From: Syntrophus gentianae
GTDB lineage: Bacteria > Desulfobacterota > Syntrophia > Syntrophales > Syntrophaceae
Assembly: GCF_900109885.1 (NCBI RefSeq)
Contig: NZ_FOBS01000025.1
Coordinates: 1-45,219 of the forward strand
Length of the DNA stretch: 45,219 nucleotides
Direction of reading: 5' to 3'
Below are positions 8,367 to 16,500 of this stretch, piece by piece. The notes below the pieces were generated by a model. It ran no database searches. It was not told the DNA's origin and saw only the letters and a list, made by a program, of their open reading frames with translations. Every line of letters starts with the position of its first letter. The stretch's first letter is position 1. The position numbers and the translations under genes are program-made.

Positions 8367-8798
8367 TTACCTCCGTCCCGTTGAGCACTGATTGATGATT
8401 CTGTTGAGCTCCGCTTCGATCCGGGCTTCGAAGTCGGCCTCCATCCGGTGCGCGTCGGAAAATTCGGCAAAGGCCCAGCGGCCGTAACTGGACAGATGGT
8501 TCACGCCGGGAATCCGGCAGGTTTCCATCGTTGCCTTCTTTTCCTTGGCGTCCTCGCACCGGTAGCCTTTGATCTCGACGACGCGGCAGAATTCCTCCTT
8601 ACAGTCGATGTCGAGAATGGTACCTTTGATGGGGCAGTGCCGGGTGTCGGTCTGCCGGATCGGGGTGATGAACTCCGCTCTGCGGCGGCTCTGGATAATC
8701 TTCCGGGTGGAATGGCCCTGATCGTCAAGCTTCCCGTGGCGTGTTGGATAGATATCGGGAGAGTTGAAAATGGGGTGCTCGAAAAAGGGATTATCCAT
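8367..8798 (-). pseudogene. Internally deleted restriction helicase (Res-like), N- and C-termini fused in frame
   Basis: The 143-residue frame begins MDNPFFEHPIFNSPDIYPTR with SRRRAEFITPI, the N-terminus of ~1000-residue DEAD/DEAH restriction helicases. After about 50 residues it switches to what is normally the extreme C-terminus: CRVVEIKGYRCEDAKEKKAT, ETCRIPGVNHLSSYGRWAF and AEFSDAHRMEADFEARIEAE. The helicase motifs and nuclease core are gone, yet the frame is intact. Together with the two following remnants it shows that a complete restriction-modification island has collapsed to about 1.4 kb. No activity is expected. Confidence 0.68.
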
Positions 8799-9055
8799 GT
8801 TCAGCGTGTCTTAGATCGTATAACTGCAAGTCAGCGGTGATGATGGAGAAACTCGGCTCTATTGTGTGAGGGCAATTCCATTTTTCCGGAAGCAGGTGGT
8901 ATTGCCCGCCGGTATATAAACGCACAGCCAAGGATAAACTGCATCGTTATTTAGACGATTCTCAAGGATAAAGCAAATATTTTCCCCTAACTATTCGATT
9001 TTGAAGAGCGGAACAGATCCTTTGGAAAAGCGTTCTCATTTTTTGAAAAAATATC
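8799..9055. other. Intergenic stretch between the restriction remnants and the perR promoter
   Basis: No convincing gene on either strand and no strong hairpin. The stretch becomes AT-rich towards the perR promoter on its right. It presumably holds the old promoter of the restriction remnants, but I cannot pick one out. Confidence 0.5.
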
Positions 9056-9084
9056 TTGACGAAAGCTCCATCGTCAGATATAGA
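9056..9084 (+). promoter_or_regulatory. Sigma-70 promoter of perR
   Basis: TTGACG (9056-9061), exactly 17 bases, then TATAGA (9079-9084). The -10 hexamer overlaps the left arm of the palindromic operator, so a bound repressor would block the polymerase. Confidence 0.7.
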
Positions 9085-9120
9085 TTAGAAAAATTATCAA
9101 GTGATAAAGATTCTAATCTA
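9081..9120 (+). promoter_or_regulatory. Nested palindromic operator, probably PerR/Fur-type autoregulatory site
   Basis: TAGATTAGAA at 9081-9090 is matched by its exact reverse complement TTCTAATCTA at 9111-9120. Inside it, TTATCA (9094-9099) and TGATAA (9102-9107) form a second perfect palindrome. The arms resemble PerR boxes (AT-rich ATTATAAT/TTAGAAT type). The position between the -10 hexamer and the start codon of perR argues for autorepression. Confidence 0.65.
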
Positions 9121-9127
9121 GAAAATC

Positions 9128-9568
9128 ATGCAAGAATATAAATCCATCGGTCTAAAGCTGACCCCGCAGCGTCTGGCAATCCTCGAATATCTGAAGGACA
9201 ACAGGGAACATCCTTCCGCCGCCGATATCTATGCGGCCGTGTCGGAAAAATACCAGACCATGTCTTTCGCTACGGTGTACAACACGCTGAAGGCCCTCAA
9301 AGACAGAGAACATGTCCTCGAACTGGCCATTGACGGCGGCAAGAAGCGATACGATCCGGACACGATCCGTCATCATCATCTCATCTGCACCGAGTGCCGG
9401 AAGATCGTGGATATTTTTGTGGAGTTCGACTTGAGCGTCCCGGAGGCCGAGTTGAATGGGTTCGAAATCAGGGCCAATCATGTCGATTTCTATGGTCTCT
9501 GTCCAGAATGCAGGGAAATCGGACCAGTACAGCGGCAGACGATGTCGCATAAAAAGAGAAAGGGTTAA
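9128..9568 (+). CDS. perR: PerR-like peroxide-responsive Fur-family repressor
   Basis: A 146-residue Fur-family regulator. An N-terminal winged helix (LKLTPQRLAILEYLKDN; SFATVYNTLKALKDRE) binds DNA. The C-terminal dimerisation domain carries the metal ligands HHHLICTECRKIVDI and a CPEC motif, giving the structural Zn(Cys)4 site. Length and the adjacent rubrerythrin point to PerR, which loses DNA binding when its Fe-bound histidines are oxidised by peroxide. There is almost no Shine-Dalgarno sequence before the ATG (TCTAGAAAATC), and the operator arm ends only seven bases upstream, so the leader is very short. Rubrerythrin follows after 134 bases and is the likely target. Confidence 0.85.
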   Translation: MQEYKSIGLKLTPQRLAILEYLKDNREHPSAADIYAAVSEKYQTMSFATVYNTLKALKDREHVLELAIDGGKKRYDPDTIRHHHLICTECRKIVDIFVEFDLSVPEAELNGFEIRANHVDFYGLCPECREIGPVQRQTMSHKKRKG

Positions 9569-9702
9569 AGGGAGGGCCCCCGGAAAATCCCTTTTGCGGA
9601 GGGCTGTAAAGTCCGGAATGGACAAAACAAGCGGAACCTGCCCCGGGTTGCAATACCCGGTGCTTCATTTCAATTCAATCTCAAGTAAGGAGGAATCCAT
9701 CT

Positions 9703-10278
9703 ATGGCATCGTTGAAAGGAACAAAAACGGAACAGAATCTGCTCAAATCCTTTGCCGGGGAATCGCAGGCACGAAACCGCTACAACTACTTCGCGTCTCA
9801 GGCCAAGAAGGAAGGCTACGAACAGATTTCCTTCATCTTTTCCGACACGGCAGACAATGAGAAGGAGCACGCAAAGCGGTTTTTCAAATTCATGGAGGGA
9901 GGGATGGTGGAAATCACGGCCTCCTATCCTGCCGGGCTGATCGGCTCTACGGCGGAAAACCTGGCCGCGGCCGCCGCCGGGGAATATGAAGAGTGGTCGG
10001 ACCTCTATCCTGAATTTGCCAAAGTAGCGGATGAAGAAGGATTCCCGGAAATCGCCAACGTGTGGAGGGAAATTGCCGAGGCCGAAACGGGTCACGAAAT
10101 CCGTTACCGGAAGCTCCTGGCCAATGTTCAGGAAGGGAAGGTTTTCAAGAAGGATGCCTCCGTGAAATGGCGATGTCGAAATTGCGGCTATATCAGCGAG
10201 GGGGCTGAAGCTCCCGATAAATGCCCGGCCTGTGACCATGAACAGGCCTATCAAGAGCTCTTCGTCGAAAACTATTAA
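9703..10278 (+). CDS. rbr: Rubrerythrin
   Basis: A 191-residue non-haem iron peroxidase of anaerobes that reduces H2O2 with electrons from rubredoxin. The ferritin-like domain (residues 1-145) provides the di-iron ligands in [31 protein letters not shown] and [11 protein letters not shown]. The C-terminal rubredoxin domain has WRCRNCGYI and [10 protein letters not shown] as the Fe(Cys)4 site. A strong TAAGGAGGA ribosome binding site lies 8 bases before the start. It follows perR on the same strand with a 134-base gap and may be cotranscribed or have its own promoter under PerR control. Confidence 0.95.
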   Translation: MASLKGTKTEQNLLKSFAGESQARNRYNYFASQAKKEGYEQISFIFSDTADNEKEHAKRFFKFMEGGMVEITASYPAGLIGSTAENLAAAAAGEYEEWSDLYPEFAKVADEEGFPEIANVWREIAEAETGHEIRYRKLLANVQEGKVFKKDASVKWRCRNCGYISEGAEAPDKCPACDHEQAYQELFVENY

Positions 10279-10368
10279 GTCCTATACAGGAACGCCCCTG
10301 CGTGCGACTTCGTGGCCGGTACCTTGACGTGCGGATCCGCATCCCGGCCGTGAAAAGGGAATCAAGAA

Positions 10369-10408
10369 AAAACGGGGACTTAACCGTACCAGGTCAAGTC
10401 CCCGTTTT
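10369..10408. terminator. Bidirectional 13-bp hairpin between rubrerythrin and the Cache protein
   Basis: AAAACGGGGACTT (10369-10381) pairs perfectly with AAGTCCCCGTTTT (10396-10408) around a 14-base loop. The A-rich and T-rich ends let it end transcription from both converging genes. Its GGGGAC core resembles the hairpins at 14149 and 33042. Confidence 0.7.
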
Positions 10409-10460
10409 CAATGGCTTACCGGATGGACCTTGGATTCATGTCCAACGGATTGAAAAAAAC

Positions 10461-10922
10461 CTATTGGAATATTCCACAGACGACGTAGGCGTCCATGCCG
10501 TCCACTTTCTGGACCCACGACTTCTTCAACTGCATCGCTTTAGTGGCCGGATTCGTCCAGTTGTAGCTTGTCCAGCCGCCTCCCTGGGTTTTTGCGACCT
10601 CAATCTGTTCTTTCACAAAGAACTTGCCCGTGACGGGATCTTTCGATTCCAGAAGATTCTTTCCCGCCAGCGCCGGGTTTGCACCATGCATCAGGACAAC
10701 TCCGTTAAAATCAACGAACGTAATATAGAGTTCGCCCTTTGTGAACTGGCCCTTTGGGTTACCAAACTCCGCCGCCGCCTTTTCTTTCCCGTTATCCTTG
10801 GCAAAGGCTGCGGCGCTCTGGGCCAACGCTTTAGCATCATCAAGTGTCGCTGCATTGGCAATAAAGGCTGCTGCAAAGATGAAAATTCCGACCAAGACCA
10901 GACTACGTACCAGCTTTCCCAT
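10461..10922 (-). CDS. Exported single-Cache-domain protein
   Basis: A 153-residue protein with a signal peptide (MGKLVRSLVLVGIFIFAAAF then ANA-A) followed by one small Cache-like sensor domain: YITFVDFNGVVLMHGANPAL, then GKNLLESKDPVTGKFFV and GGGWTSYNWTNP. Such stand-alone periplasmic Cache proteins bind small ligands and may deliver them to chemoreceptors or kinases. The start at 10922 is chosen because GGAGGTTACT precedes it and it begins at the signal peptide. No signalling partner is adjacent. The ligand is unknown. Confidence 0.75.
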   Translation of the reverse strand: MGKLVRSLVLVGIFIFAAAFIANAATLDDAKALAQSAAAFAKDNGKEKAAAEFGNPKGQFTKGELYITFVDFNGVVLMHGANPALAGKNLLESKDPVTGKFFVKEQIEVAKTQGGGWTSYNWTNPATKAMQLKKSWVQKVDGMDAYVVCGIFQ

Positions 10923-11141
10923 AGTAACCTCCATCCTTTTGATTTTGGCGCATAAGCGCAACGGCATTCTGCTGGTTAAAAAGTTGAAAGTCAAGACAAA
11001 AGAAGGAAACTTCTCAGCAAACGGTTCCTGATCATCGGTTCAATTTATCCATTCCGCACTTCGTATTAACGCACCTGGCATGCTGATAAATCCTAATGAT
11101 AACCGGTAATGAATGAAGTTCAATTTAATCGTCAATAGACC

Positions 11142-11170
11142 TTGACTCCTAAAATTTGCGTTTATATACT
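11142..11170 (+). promoter_or_regulatory. Sigma-70 promoter of the MoxR/VWA operon
   Basis: TTGACT (11142-11147), 17-base spacer, TATACT (11165-11170), 53 bases before the MoxR start. The remainder of the 300-base gap between the divergent Cache and MoxR genes holds no gene that I can support. Confidence 0.68.
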
Positions 11171-11223
11171 CTCGTGACGAAAACGACAATTCTTTGGGCG
11201 CAATGCGCTTGAAAGGGGTATTC

Positions 11224-12099
11224 ATGCAGGTAGAAATAGAAATGCAGCAGTTTAAGGGGACAGCGGATTATATCGTTTCCGAGGATCTCCGCAACAGTGT
11301 CAATGTGTCCGTGGCGCTGGGACGGCCATTGTTGATCAAGGGGGAACCGGGCACCGGCAAGACCATGCTGGCCAGAAGCATTGCCGAGGGACTGGGACTC
11401 CGGCAGATTGTCTGGAACATCAAATCCACGACCAAGGCCAGGGATGGGCTGTATATCTATGATACGGTCCAGAGGCTTTATGACAGCCAGTTCGGAGACC
11501 GGGACGTCTCGGATATCAGCCAGTACATCCGCATGGGAAAACTCGGGGAGGCCTTTCTCTCCGAGGAGCCGGTTGTCCTGTTGATCGATGAGATCGACAA
11601 GGCGGACCTGGAATTTCCCAATGACCTGCTCTGGGAATTGGACATGATGAGCTTCTTTGTTCCGGAAACAGGAACAACGATTGCCGCGAAACGACGGCCG
11701 ATTGTGATTATCACCAGCAATGCCGAAAAAGAATTGCCGGACGCCTTTTTAAGGCGGTGCATTTTTCATTACATCTCTTTTCCCGACCCGGACATGATGT
11801 TGAACATTGTCCGTGTGCACCATCCCGGCCTGGAAGACCGGCTGGTCCGTGAGGCCATGGACGCCTTTTACTGGGTCCGCAGCGTCAGCGGGCTGCAGAA
11901 AAAACCGAGCACCAGCGAACTTCTCGACTGGGTGCAGGCCCTCGTTGTGGGCGGCGTGCCTCTGGAAAAAATCCGGCAGGAAATCCCCCTGCTGGGCGTT
12001 TTGATCAAAAAGAACCAGGATTTCGACATGATCCTGAAAAGGCTTTGTGCCCAGGACCCGGCGAAGTCCAAAGCAAAAGTCCAAGTTGTGGCCGGGTGA
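11224..12099 (+). CDS. MoxR-family AAA+ ATPase
   Basis: A 291-residue AAA+ chaperone-like ATPase. Walker A is GEPGTGKT (40-47), Walker B is VVLLIDEIDKADLEFP near 115-130, sensor 1 is IVIITSNAEKELPDAFLRRC, and the C-terminal lid domain follows from about 215. MoxR ATPases work with VWA-domain partners to insert metals or activate enzyme complexes. The start at 11224 (MQVEIEM) is preferred to 11194 because GAAAGGGG precedes it. The VWA partner begins 6 bases after its stop, so the two are translationally linked. Confidence 0.9.
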   Translation: MQVEIEMQQFKGTADYIVSEDLRNSVNVSVALGRPLLIKGEPGTGKTMLARSIAEGLGLRQIVWNIKSTTKARDGLYIYDTVQRLYDSQFGDRDVSDISQYIRMGKLGEAFLSEEPVVLLIDEIDKADLEFPNDLLWELDMMSFFVPETGTTIAAKRRPIVIITSNAEKELPDAFLRRCIFHYISFPDPDMMLNIVRVHHPGLEDRLVREAMDAFYWVRSVSGLQKKPSTSELLDWVQALVVGGVPLEKIRQEIPLLGVLIKKNQDFDMILKRLCAQDPAKSKAKVQVVAG

Positions 12100-12105
12100 C
12101 CCTCC

Positions 12106-13311
12106 GTGTTTGTTTCTTTTTTCTATGAGCTCAAAAGGGCGGGCGTGCCCGTTTCCCTGACGGAGTGGATAACCTTGATGGAGGCCTTGAGCAAGGGGCT
12201 GGCTTCTTCCAGTCTGAGCGGGTTCTACTATCTGGCCAGGATGATCCTGGTCAAGAACGAAGCCCATTTTGACAATTACGATCTAGCTTTCCAAAACTAC
12301 TTCAAGGGCATCGAATCCCCTGATGTCCTGATTGAGCAGGCGATGGAAGAGCTGAGTCAGGGGTTGACTGCCGAGGGAATGACCCCCGAAGAGTTGGCCC
12401 TGCTGCAGGACGTGGATATGCAGAAGCTGCGGCAGGAACTGGAAGAACGGTCGAAAAGTCAGGAAAGGGAGCGCAACGACGAGGGTTTGCGGTTGGCCGG
12501 CAAAGGCGGCAGGTCAAAATTCGGGCAGGGCGGTTTTAACCCGAAGGGAATGCGCATTGGCGGCGTGCCGGGCAATCGGTCGGCCGTCAAGGTCGCGGCT
12601 GATCGCATCTACCGGGGATACCGCAGCGATGTCGTCCTCGGGGTGCGGAAATTCGAGTCGGCGTTACGCATCCTCCGCCAGTTGACGAACAATCATGAGG
12701 GTGCGAAGGACGAATTGGACCTGGAAGGCACCATCGACGCGACCTGCCGGAATGCCGGCAGACTGAAGATCGTGTGGGACCGCCCGCGCAAAAATAACCT
12801 GAAAATCGTGGTGGTGATGGATTCCGGCGGTTCGATGGACCCGCACATCGCTCTGTGCAGTCGACTGTTCAGCGCCTTTCAGCGCTCGTCCCACTTGAAG
12901 GATCTGAAATATTTTTATTTTCATAACTGCATCTATGAAAACCTTTACGTGCAGCCGGCCTGCATCTGGCAGAATGCCATCAGAACGTATGATTTTCTGC
13001 ACAACATCGGCCCCGAATACCGGCTCATCGTCGTCGGCGACGCGAGCATGTCCCCCGGGGAACTGACCATGGAGAACGGGGCCATTGATTGGGACCACCA
13101 AAACAGCGAAACGGGTCTGGCCTGGCTGGAGCGGATGACCCGGCACTTCAAGCACGCCGTCTGGTTGAATCCGATCCCGGTGGCCGGATGGGATGAGCGA
13201 TGGAATTACCGCGCCCATTCCATCCATATGATCCGGCAGATCTTTCCCATGTTCGAGCTGACGGAAAACGGTCTGGAGCAGGCGGTAAAACGCCTCAAGA
13301 CGCGCCTGTGA
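12106..13311 (+). CDS. VWA-domain protein of the CoxE type, partner of MoxR
   Basis: 401 residues starting with GTG. The N-terminal half is helical and basic in the middle (ERSKSQERERNDEGLRLAGK). The von Willebrand A domain occupies about 215-400 and has the MIDAS motif as VVVMDSGGSMDPH, a D-x-G-x-S form slightly different from the classical D-x-S-x-S, plus VVGDASMSPGEL. CoxE-like proteins pair with MoxR ATPases in enzyme maturation (for example of molybdenum hydroxylases). The client of this pair is not in the window. The start lacks a strong ribosome binding site, consistent with coupling to the upstream gene. Confidence 0.85.
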   Translation: MFVSFFYELKRAGVPVSLTEWITLMEALSKGLASSSLSGFYYLARMILVKNEAHFDNYDLAFQNYFKGIESPDVLIEQAMEELSQGLTAEGMTPEELALLQDVDMQKLRQELEERSKSQERERNDEGLRLAGKGGRSKFGQGGFNPKGMRIGGVPGNRSAVKVAADRIYRGYRSDVVLGVRKFESALRILRQLTNNHEGAKDELDLEGTIDATCRNAGRLKIVWDRPRKNNLKIVVVMDSGGSMDPHIALCSRLFSAFQRSSHLKDLKYFYFHNCIYENLYVQPACIWQNAIRTYDFLHNIGPEYRLIVVGDASMSPGELTMENGAIDWDHQNSETGLAWLERMTRHFKHAVWLNPIPVAGWDERWNYRAHSIHMIRQIFPMFELTENGLEQAVKRLKTRL

Positions 13312-13312
13312 G

Positions 13313-14017
13313 TTATCGCGCCACAATCTTTTCCATGTCTCTTCTAGCATCCGGCGGCATGCCCCAGGAGTAGTCGGCCAGAATCTTTTGACACACTTCC
13401 TTCCACTTGGGGCTCTCCCTGTCTCTCAGCTCTTCCCTGTTTTTGACGAGGAGCTGCCGGATCTCCGCCACATTGTGATAGTCCGGCCAGATTTTCTCGG
13501 CCTCTGAGAATGCCTGGATGGAAGACTCGATATCCCAGGTGACAAGGCGCTGAAACCCAAGGGATTCCCACTCCTTGGCTATTTTGGGGCTTTTTGTGCC
13601 CATTTCCGACCGGGCCTGCGGTTCCGAGGGTTTTCCCTGTTCCGCCGGACCGGCCTGGGGAATGGTCTGCTGAATCTGTTGAATGTCTTTTTTAACCGCG
13701 ACCTGGGCCTTATCGATCCTGTTCAAGGCCTCCCTGGCTAAATCGGAAACCTTGGCGGGGTCAGCCGAAGAAGCGAGGATTTTCTGGAGAGATGCCTTCT
13801 GGTCAAGGAGCTCCTGCTGCAGCGAGTCCTGCAGGACGGTCACTTTATCGCTTACTTTATCCCCTACTTCCAGGACCCCGCCAATCTTGAAGGTGCGACT
13901 CTGAAGCATGTCTTTAAAGTCATTTCCCAGCCAGATGACGCCGGCGATGATCAAAATCGGCCAGATGAGCGCCTTGATCGCCTCAAGAATGAATTCCGAG
14001 CGGCTTTTTTCTGTCAT
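13313..14017 (-). CDS. Membrane-anchored coiled-coil protein of unknown function
   Basis: 234 residues. One N-terminal transmembrane helix (ALIWPILIIAGVIWLGNDF, about 13-31) is followed by a long helical, probably coiled-coil segment (50-130), a proline/glutamine linker, and a C-terminal helical domain (about 150-234) rich in tryptophan and charged residues. The repeat-like portion WDIESSIQAFSEAEKIWPDY could be a TPR-type hairpin. The start at 14017 follows GGGGAGAAAGAA; a longer start at 14050 is possible. The stop lies one base from that of the convergent VWA gene. I recognise no family. Confidence 0.7.
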   Translation of the reverse strand: MTEKSRSEFILEAIKALIWPILIIAGVIWLGNDFKDMLQSRTFKIGGVLEVGDKVSDKVTVLQDSLQQELLDQKASLQKILASSADPAKVSDLAREALNRIDKAQVAVKKDIQQIQQTIPQAGPAEQGKPSEPQARSEMGTKSPKIAKEWESLGFQRLVTWDIESSIQAFSEAEKIWPDYHNVAEIRQLLVKNREELRDRESPKWKEVCQKILADYSWGMPPDARRDMEKIVAR

Positions 14018-14148
14018 TTCTTTCTCCCCGAAGTCTTTTCCTTTTTCCAAATCTATCCCAACCCTCTCGACGTTTCGGGTCGATGCCGCACGGCTTTCGA
14101 CGGATGATGCAGACAGAGCAGGGACTTGAGTTTCCAGAGCTAAAAAAA

Positions 14149-14211
14149 GGGCGTCCTTAAAGGGCCCATCCCTCCTTACGCCCAGGGAATGGCAATCTTT
14201 AAGGACGTCCC
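14149..14211. repeat. GGGACGTCC-type hairpin, repeat-like, possible terminator
   Basis: GGGCGTCCTTAAAG (14149-14162) pairs with CTTTAAGGACGTCCC (14197-14211), one bulged T, loop of 34 bases containing a second small hairpin. It lies in the gap between two leftward genes. Sequence and size resemble dispersed REP-like palindromes, and the core recalls the hairpins at 10369 and 33042. Confidence 0.55.
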
Positions 14212-14228
14212 CATTCCTGGGTCAAGGG

Positions 14229-15452
14229 TTAAGGCATATTGGTGTTCCTCGTGCAGAGCTTGATCGTAGCGGGGGTGACGAGGAGCGGGTTGCTGGCGTT
14301 GTCGCAGTTCAGCGGGCTCATGAGGGAGGGGTTGTCCGCACAGAATCCGCTGGGCTCCATGAGCGAACCGGAAGAGGAATTTCCCGGAGGATGCATGAGA
14401 CCCAGGGCGTGCCCCAGTTCATGGGCCAGGTTGTAAAGATTGATCGGCAGATTGGCGTCGTAGGTGATGACCTTTGCATTGGCCGTTCCGCTGGAGTAAC
14501 AGACTCCGCCCCCGTGGATGCCCACCGGGTCGCCGATTTCCACGAAGTAGACCTCGATGGCGTTGGGCTCATCGTAAGCGGCCTTGATGCCGGCCTCCTC
14601 CGCGGAGGACAGGATGCGGTAGTCATCGTTGTTGATATAGACGGGGGTAAGGAAATTAAGGCCGATGCAGCACCGGTTCCATATCTCGATGGCCTTGTCC
14701 CGGAGAGTCGGGAAACTGCCGCCGGTCGTGGCCGTCGTCGTTCCCCCGAAGCATCCCTCTGCCGGGGTGTAACGGACAAAAACCGGTTGAATGTTAATGG
14801 TCTTCTTGATGTAGAACTTGGGCCAGACGATCACATCAATGACCTTGAATTCACCGGTGATGGCCGCAACCTCCCCCAGGACCTTTTCCCTGGGTTCCAT
14901 CTTGAGGGAGAGAGCCGCCCCTTCCTTCATCTTGATGGCGCTTCGGCCGATCTTGGGCGTCTCGCTCAGTTTGCAGATCAGACTTCCCGCAAAGGTTTCG
15001 GTGTAGGAGCGATAGTCATCCTTTTCCCGTTGGCCTTCCTTTGGCTCAATGTATCCCTTTACCTTGTCGATGAGGGGATAATGGACTTCGAGAAGGAACT
15101 GGCTTTTGATGGTCCTCGTCCTCGGATTGTAGGCGCTTTTGGCGCTCGATGGTTTGAGAACCAATGAGAGCGGCCCGCTGTCGCCCTGTTTGGTTTTTAC
15201 GCTTGAACCCACCAGGGAGAAAGAAGTCAGATCGAAAACCATGGTCTTTTCCTTGGGGGTCATCCGGTAGACAACCTCTCCGGAAACGGCTGTTCTGGAG
15301 TCCAGGGAAGCAACGGAAAGATCCTGCTTGGCCAGTTTCATCACCAGCATGCCGGGGGCGGCTGTCGCCGCGCTAACTGGGCTGGCGACGACAAAGAAGC
15401 AAAGACAGAGCAGAGAAAACAAAATAATCACTTTTTTGCGGTAACTCAGCAT
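14229..15452 (-). CDS. Secreted metzincin-type zinc metalloprotease
   Basis: 407 residues with a signal peptide (YRKKVIILFSLLCLCFFVVA, cleaved near SAA). The zinc-binding metzincin signature HELGHALGLMH is at residues 344-354, followed by a Met-turn candidate (SLMEPS or SLMSP). The N-terminal 220 residues form a beta-rich region with no recognised domain. Substrate is unknown. The gene is the last of a seven-gene leftward run, with a 24-base gap after a cysteine peptidase gene and AAGGAGG before its ATG. Eukaryote-like matrixin and fungal-type families are possible relatives; the exact family is not settled by eye. Confidence 0.82.
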   Translation of the reverse strand: MLSYRKKVIILFSLLCLCFFVVASPVSAATAAPGMLVMKLAKQDLSVASLDSRTAVSGEVVYRMTPKEKTMVFDLTSFSLVGSSVKTKQGDSGPLSLVLKPSSAKSAYNPRTRTIKSQFLLEVHYPLIDKVKGYIEPKEGQREKDDYRSYTETFAGSLICKLSETPKIGRSAIKMKEGAALSLKMEPREKVLGEVAAITGEFKVIDVIVWPKFYIKKTINIQPVFVRYTPAEGCFGGTTTATTGGSFPTLRDKAIEIWNRCCIGLNFLTPVYINNDDYRILSSAEEAGIKAAYDEPNAIEVYFVEIGDPVGIHGGGVCYSSGTANAKVITYDANLPINLYNLAHELGHALGLMHPPGNSSSGSLMEPSGFCADNPSLMSPLNCDNASNPLLVTPATIKLCTRNTNMP

Positions 15453-15476
15453 AAATCCTCCTTATCCAAATTCTTT

Positions 15477-16397
15477 TCAGGGTTTGAATGCTCCCGTTTC
15501 CACCCATTCATTCTTGATCAGGGACCACCAGTCGTCGGCCAGTTCATTGGTGACATAGTCATAGGGCAGCCAGCCATAGCCGTTGTCGCCCCATCCTTTT
15601 CCCCAGGAGTTCCTGATCAGGATCGCGCCCGTCGTCTCGATTCCATTTCTGTTTGCGTTTTTGATCTTCAGATTGTCGTCGTACCCAACGGCAACGATGG
15701 CATGGCCGCCTTCGATGTTCTCTCCGCGAGTCGGGTAAGGGATCTTGCCGCCATTGTCGTCCGCTTGAGAAATGGAGGTATAGACCGTGAACCCGAACAT
15801 GGACGGCAGGCCGGCGGCGAGGTTCGTCTTGATCCGGTTAAGCAGGATTGCGGGAGAGGTCCCCAGGGGATCGAGACGATAATATTTAATCGCCTGATAA
15901 TTCTGGGCGAACCCGTAGCAGAAGGCCGGCGGTTCAACATCGAAATCCTCGATTTTGTACGGCCAGTACTCTTCAGGCGGGACGCCGAAGAGCGCCAACG
16001 CCCCCATGGTCGAGCGCAGGTAGGCGCCTGTGTCGCCTGTTTCCTTCATCAGGTTGCGGGTGACCTTGTACAGGAAGAGGCGCGAAGCGTCGATGTGTTT
16101 TCCGAAGGCCCTCCTTTCAAAATATTCGACGACGGCGACCCCTGCGTTGGCGGTGCAGGAACCGAGATCCTTCTGATCCTCCACAGGAGAACACCATTCC
16201 CGCAGATCCTTCGTCGCCGGCAGTTTTGCCTTGGACGCTTTACCCAATCCCATTTTTGTGAACATGGTCTTGAGGGAATCTTTCTGTCCCATGGCTTTCT
16301 GTTTGGGTGTCACCTCGTCGTGTTCTGCCGAGTAATCCCGAAAATCGGGAAAATCCGGCCGCCATCCCATTCCCCTTTTGACATTCGTTAGAGCCAT
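15477..16397 (-). CDS. Papain-family (C1) cysteine peptidase without signal peptide
   Basis: 306 residues with the complete C1 active site: Gln75 and Cys81 in VEDQKDLGSCTANAG, His232 in EGGHAIVAVGYDD, and Asn263 in RNSWGKGWGDNGYGW. There is a ~65-residue N-terminal extension that may act as a propeptide, but I see no signal peptide, so the enzyme is either cytoplasmic or exported another way. An AAGGAGG ribosome binding site precedes the ATG. It lies between the secreted metalloprotease and the 807-residue unknown on the same strand. Confidence 0.88.
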   Translation of the reverse strand: MALTNVKRGMGWRPDFPDFRDYSAEHDEVTPKQKAMGQKDSLKTMFTKMGLGKASKAKLPATKDLREWCSPVEDQKDLGSCTANAGVAVVEYFERRAFGKHIDASRLFLYKVTRNLMKETGDTGAYLRSTMGALALFGVPPEEYWPYKIEDFDVEPPAFCYGFAQNYQAIKYYRLDPLGTSPAILLNRIKTNLAAGLPSMFGFTVYTSISQADDNGGKIPYPTRGENIEGGHAIVAVGYDDNLKIKNANRNGIETTGAILIRNSWGKGWGDNGYGWLPYDYVTNELADDWWSLIKNEWVETGAFKP

Positions 16398-16500
16398 AAC
16401 CTTTACCTCCTTCCTTTCCTTGTGTTTAAGAAAAAAGTTATTCTGTTACGTCTTCAATCTTCCTTTTGCTCAATGGTCAATTCACCTTCAGGTGAATTGT

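Noticed and set aside
10302..10955. 217-codon plus-strand frame over the Cache protein
   Set aside because: It is antisense to a protein with a clear signal peptide and ribosome binding site, and it crosses the terminator hairpin.
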